A DNA stretch of 7,589 bases from Thermoanaerobaculales bacterium (GTDB lineage: Bacteria > Acidobacteriota > Thermoanaerobaculia > Thermoanaerobaculales > Sulfomarinibacteraceae): positions 1 to 7,589 of the forward strand of contig JALOKS010000320.1 of the NCBI GenBank assembly GCA_025456385.1, written 5' to 3'. The position numbers were made by a program, and so were the translations under genes. Of the stretch, positions 4,963-7,589 are shown in pieces. The notes beneath the pieces were generated by a model that worked only from the letters and a program-made list of their open reading frames with translations, searched no databases and was not told the DNA's origin. Positions within the stretch are counted from its first letter, which is position 1, and every line of letters begins with the position of its first letter.

Positions 4963-6437
4963 GGAGCCGCCCCTTCCGCGGCGGCCGCCGGCCAGAGCTG
5001 CAGCGGTCTCGCGCCGAGCTCGTCGAGCCCGTAGCCGAAGATCCGCCGGCTCAGGTACTCGAGGTGCTCCCCTTCGGCATAGAACACCGCGCGACCCTCG
5101 AGGCGGTCACGGAGCGACGGCGGCACGAGGCGGAAGAGCAGCACGTCGCGCGCCGGGTGCTCGACGACGTAGGTCGCGAGATCGCGCTCGGCCACCCCGA
5201 GCGCCGACTGCGCTGCCATGAAGGGGCGGCCGAGGACCACCGCCGAGTGCGGCGGGTAGGGAAAGGCCGCCGCCTCGCGGGCGCGGACGAGCTGCGCGCT
5301 GCGCTCGCGGAGGTTCTCGGCGGCGCGGCCGGTTGCGAGCCACACCGGCCGCAGCTCGCGCCGCGACCGCCAGGCGTCGAGGTCGAGCTCGCCGAGCCCC
5401 ACAGCGGCCGGCAGGACCGCCGCCAGGAGGAGGCCCGCGGCCCACCACGGGCGGACGACCTCGCACCGGACCAGGCCGGCGAGCGCCAGCACCGCGAAGG
5501 GCACCCAGGGCAGCAGGTACTGCGGGTCGGTCGGCAGCAGCAAGAAGGGCGCCGAGAGCACGAGCAGCGCGGCGGCTCCGAGCAGCACCAGCGGCTCGCC
5601 GGCTGCGGCCCGCAGCCGCTGCCGGCGGGGCCCCGAGGCGAGGACAGCCGCCGCGACCACGGCGCAGCCGAGCACCAGGGCCGGCCCCAGGAGCTCGCGG
5701 TAGACCTTGTAGCCGCCGGTCACGAAGTCGCGGTGCCGCACCGGCTCGTACTGCAGGAAGCCCCAGCCGTAGGTGAGCAGAGGAAGGAGGAAGAGCGCCC
5801 CACCGACCACCGCCCCGACCACCACCAAGCGCGCCGCCGGCGCCCAGCTTCCGTGCCGGCCGCGGAGGAAGAGCGCCAGCGGCAGCACCGCGAGGGCGTT
5901 GGTCAGGCGGCATCCCACCGCCAGGCCGAGCAGCAGCCCTCCCAGCGCCGGGCGGCCTCTCCCGGCCGCGGCGACCGCGAGCACGAGGAGGGCGGCGCCG
6001 AAGATCGGGTCCAGGGTCGTCACCGAGGCCGTCCACATCGCGGGGTGGAGGGCCACCGCGATAGCGGAAAGCAGCCGCAGCGGCGTCGTCACCACCCCCC
6101 GCAGGCACACCCAGACCCCGACTGTCGCAGCGAGGCCGGCGGCCGCAGCGGCGAGATTCCCGACCAGGCACGAGGGATCGAGGAGGCGGAACAGGAGGCC
6201 GAGTAGGAGCTCGACGGTCGGGTAGCCGGGGAAGCGCGAGGCCGCGTAGCCATCCCCCGACGCGATGAGGTCCGCGGCGCGGGCCATCAACCACGCGTCG
6301 TCGTCGAGACCGTAGCCGAGCGTGACGAAGGGCATCCTGGACAGGGCGTAAAGAGCCGCCAGAGCGACCCCCCAGGCGAGAGGCGGGAAGCCGGCACGGT
6401 CGCGAGGGGAGTCGCCAACGCGGTCCACGGCGATCAC
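4959..6437 (-). CDS. GT-C type multi-pass membrane glycosyltransferase
   Basis: Integral membrane protein of 492 residues with about ten hydrophobic segments (near 22-41, 88-112, 121-139, 143-157, 163-190, 203-222, 251-267, 283-301, 306-323 and 330-348) followed by a soluble C-terminal part of about 140 residues. The loop after the first segment carries an acidic triplet, GYGLDDDAWLM (41-51), where PMT/ArnT-like GT-C enzymes place their catalytic acidic residues; PTDPQYLLPWVPF (302-314) also resembles the PMT/GT39-GT83 superfamily. Known relatives take sugar from a polyprenyl-phosphate donor on the extracytoplasmic face and transfer it to lipid A, glycan or protein; which applies here is inference. 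The start shown is a GTG giving IAVDRVGDSP; a second GTG at 6428 (DRVGDSPRDR) sits about 8 bases after a GAGAG and may be the true start. It begins 4 bases after the preceding gene and its stop overlaps the next start as GTGA, so it is very likely cotranscribed and coupled. Confidence 0.87.
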   Translation of the reverse strand: MIAVDRVGDSPRDRAGFPPLAWGVALAALYALSRMPFVTLGYGLDDDAWLMARAADLIASGDGYAASRFPGYPTVELLLGLLFRLLDPSCLVGNLAAAAAGLAATVGVWVCLRGVVTTPLRLLSAIAVALHPAMWTASVTTLDPIFGAALLVLAVAAAGRGRPALGGLLLGLAVGCRLTNALAVLPLALFLRGRHGSWAPAARLVVVGAVVGGALFLLPLLTYGWGFLQYEPVRHRDFVTGGYKVYRELLGPALVLGCAVVAAAVLASGPRRQRLRAAAGEPLVLLGAAALLVLSAPFLLLPTDPQYLLPWVPFAVLALAGLVRCEVVRPWWAAGLLLAAVLPAAVGLGELDLDAWRSRRELRPVWLATGRAAENLRERSAQLVRAREAAAFPYPPHSAVVLGRPFMAAQSALGVAERDLATYVVEHPARDVLLFRLVPPSLRDRLEGRAVFYAEGEHLEYLSRRIFGYGLDELGARPLQLWPAAAAEGAAP

Positions 6438-6441
6438 TCTC

Positions 6442-7581
6442 TCAGGAGCCTAGCACGGGGCCGCGGCGCCGCACCTGCTCCAGAAGCGGCGCCAGCGTCT
6501 CGGTCACCACCCGCTCCCAGGTGTGTTCCCGCACCGACTCGGCGACGGCGGCCGGCCGCCACTGCGGCAGGAGCTCGAAGAGCTTCCCGATTCCCTGCGC
6601 GAAGGCCTCCGGCGTGTCGGCGACCAGGACCCCGTTCCGGTCGCTGACCAGCTCACGGTTGGCGGCGGTGTCGGTGGCGAGGCACAGCAGGCCGCTGTGC
6701 AGGTACTCGTAGATCTTGGTCGAGGGCTGGTGCTCGAACCACGGCACCTGCGGCGTGAAGGCGACGCCGACGTTGTGCTGTGCGAGCAGCTTCGGAAGCT
6801 CGTCGTGCGCGACGCGCTCGCGGAGCTCCACCACGTGCTCCAGGCGATGGCGGCGGACGGCGCCGCGGATCGCCTCCAGCTCCTCCTCGGAGCCGAATCC
6901 GACGAGCGTGAAGCACACCGGAATCCGCGGCGGACCGTCGGCCAGAAAACGACCCAGGCCTTCGACCGTGCGCTCCAGGTGCCGGTTCTTGAAGGTCCCG
7001 ACGTAGACCAGGCGCAGCTCGTCGCGCGGCGCGGCGGTCAGCGCCGGGGGCGGGTTCGCGGCCAGGGGCAGCACCCTCGCCCGCCTCGGCAGACCGAGCT
7101 GGCGCCGCAGGCCCTCGGAGATCACCGTGATGTGCCGGAAGAAGCACGCGTTGCGGCGCAGGAGGAGGTTCTCGACCGCGCGCCGGCGCGGCTCGGCCTC
7201 GACGCTGCCGCTGCGCACGTCGAAGATCATCGGCGTCCGCGGGTGGCGCAGCCGGAGGAGGAAGCTGAACTTGGTGCGCCCGAGAAAGACCGCGTCCGGC
7301 CGCAGCCGGCCCACGGCCGCGCTCGAGTCTGCCAGCAGCCCGAGCTCCACCTTCCCGAGCGGCCGCCGGCCGCAGTACAGCTCCTCGACGCCCTCGAGCT
7401 TCCGCCGCGGCAGGCCCTGGTCGAGGCACAGGTAGGTGATCCGGTAGCGGTCCCGAAGAGAGCGGCAGTACTCGTAGGTGTCGATGTGGTAGCCGAACTG
7501 CTCGACGGAGACGAGGAGAAGCACGGGGGGCGACCCGTCGGGCCGTGGGCACGGGCCGTTCATCTGCCACCAGCGTAGCAT
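6442..7581 (-). CDS. GT-B fold glycosyltransferase (GT4-like)
   Basis: Predicted cytoplasmic or membrane-associated glycosyltransferase of about 379 residues, a normal length for the GT-B superfamily, that would add one sugar from a nucleotide-sugar donor to a growing lipid-linked glycan. The N-terminal acceptor half starts with a hydrophobic strand (PVLLLVSVEQFGYH, residues 19-32). The C-terminal donor half opens with LVYVGTFKNRHLERT (191-205), then LTLVGFGS-like FTLVGFGSEEE (225-234), a VGVAFTPQ strand (271-278), and the donor-site segment PSTKIYEYLHSGLLCLAT (286-303), the usual P-x-K-x-x-E-Y-x-x-x-G form. A canonical E-x7-E is not present in exact spacing. The start is uncertain: the ATG at 7581 is only 8 bases from the window edge and the frame stays open upstream; the ATG at 7563 (MNGPCPRPDG) is an equally good choice with a weak GGTGG before it. 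The stop TGA lies 4 bases before the next gene. Donor and acceptor cannot be named. Confidence 0.9.
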   Translation of the reverse strand: MLRWWQMNGPCPRPDGSPPVLLLVSVEQFGYHIDTYEYCRSLRDRYRITYLCLDQGLPRRKLEGVEELYCGRRPLGKVELGLLADSSAAVGRLRPDAVFLGRTKFSFLLRLRHPRTPMIFDVRSGSVEAEPRRRAVENLLLRRNACFFRHITVISEGLRRQLGLPRRARVLPLAANPPPALTAAPRDELRLVYVGTFKNRHLERTVEGLGRFLADGPPRIPVCFTLVGFGSEEELEAIRGAVRRHRLEHVVELRERVAHDELPKLLAQHNVGVAFTPQVPWFEHQPSTKIYEYLHSGLLCLATDTAANRELVSDRNGVLVADTPEAFAQGIGKLFELLPQWRPAAVAESVREHTWERVVTETLAPLLEQVRRRGPVLGS

Positions 7582-7589
7582 CTCGCGGG

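Noticed and set aside
5064..7578. Long open frames on the plus strand (5064-6206 and 6523-7578) opposite the GT-C and right-hand glycosyltransferase genes
   Set aside because: Same shadow pattern: no recognisable domains and no upstream signals, and the opposite strand explains the sequence.
1..7589. RNA genes, insertion sequences, CRISPR arrays or phage genes
   Set aside because: By eye I found no spaced direct repeats, terminal inverted repeats, transposase or integrase motifs, or tRNA-like cloverleaf. Almost all of the window is accounted for by glycan-biosynthesis coding sequence.

Overview
The window is a very GC-rich stretch (roughly three-quarters G+C by eye) of a bacterial surface-polysaccharide biosynthesis locus. 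Every credible gene lies on the minus strand, so transcription runs from the right edge to the left edge. The codon use (almost all third positions G or C, frequent GTG starts) suggests a high-GC bacterium such as a deltaproteobacterium/myxobacterium, acidobacterium or an uncultured relative. Nothing in the sequence fixes the taxon.

Layout in transcription order: (1) a GT-B fold glycosyltransferase, 7581-6442; (2) a multi-pass GT-C type membrane glycosyltransferase, 6437-4959; (3) a GT4 family glycosyltransferase, 4962-3892, broken by two frame changes that each coincide with missing conserved protein sequence; (4) a short intergenic segment (3891-3776) with a perfect TATAAT on the minus strand and a possible 19-codon leaderless ORF; (5) a GT2 rhamnosyltransferase-like gene, 3775-2908, broken once, with the segment that should carry the DxD motif missing; (6) a WecA/MraY-type polyprenyl-phosphate sugar-1-phosphate transferase, 2911-1910; (7) a UDP-galactopyranose-mutase-like FAD protein, 1910-600; (8) the first 201 residues of another GT4 glycosyltransferase, 603 to beyond the left edge. 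Apart from the 116-base gap at 3776-3891, the junctions overlap by 1 to 4 bases (GTGA, ATGA, TGATG) or are separated by 4 bases, as in a tightly coupled operon.

Working model: the WecA-like enzyme loads the first sugar phosphate onto undecaprenyl phosphate at the inner membrane. The GT2 and GT4 enzymes extend the lipid-linked oligosaccharide in the cytoplasm. The UGM-like flavoprotein may ring-contract or otherwise modify a nucleotide sugar, and the GT-C protein may decorate the glycan on the outer face using a lipid-linked sugar. No flippase (Wzx/ABC), polymerase (Wzy) or chain-length protein is visible, so the locus must continue outside the window or act with genes elsewhere.

The most notable features are the three clustered lesions in two adjacent glycosyltransferases (all between about 3520 and 4215), which could be assembly dropouts or real decay, and the leaderless-looking promoter/micro-ORF between those two genes. 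I see no RNA gene, mobile element, CRISPR array or strong terminator. I do not claim a new system: this looks like an ordinary kind of glycan locus with some divergent members.
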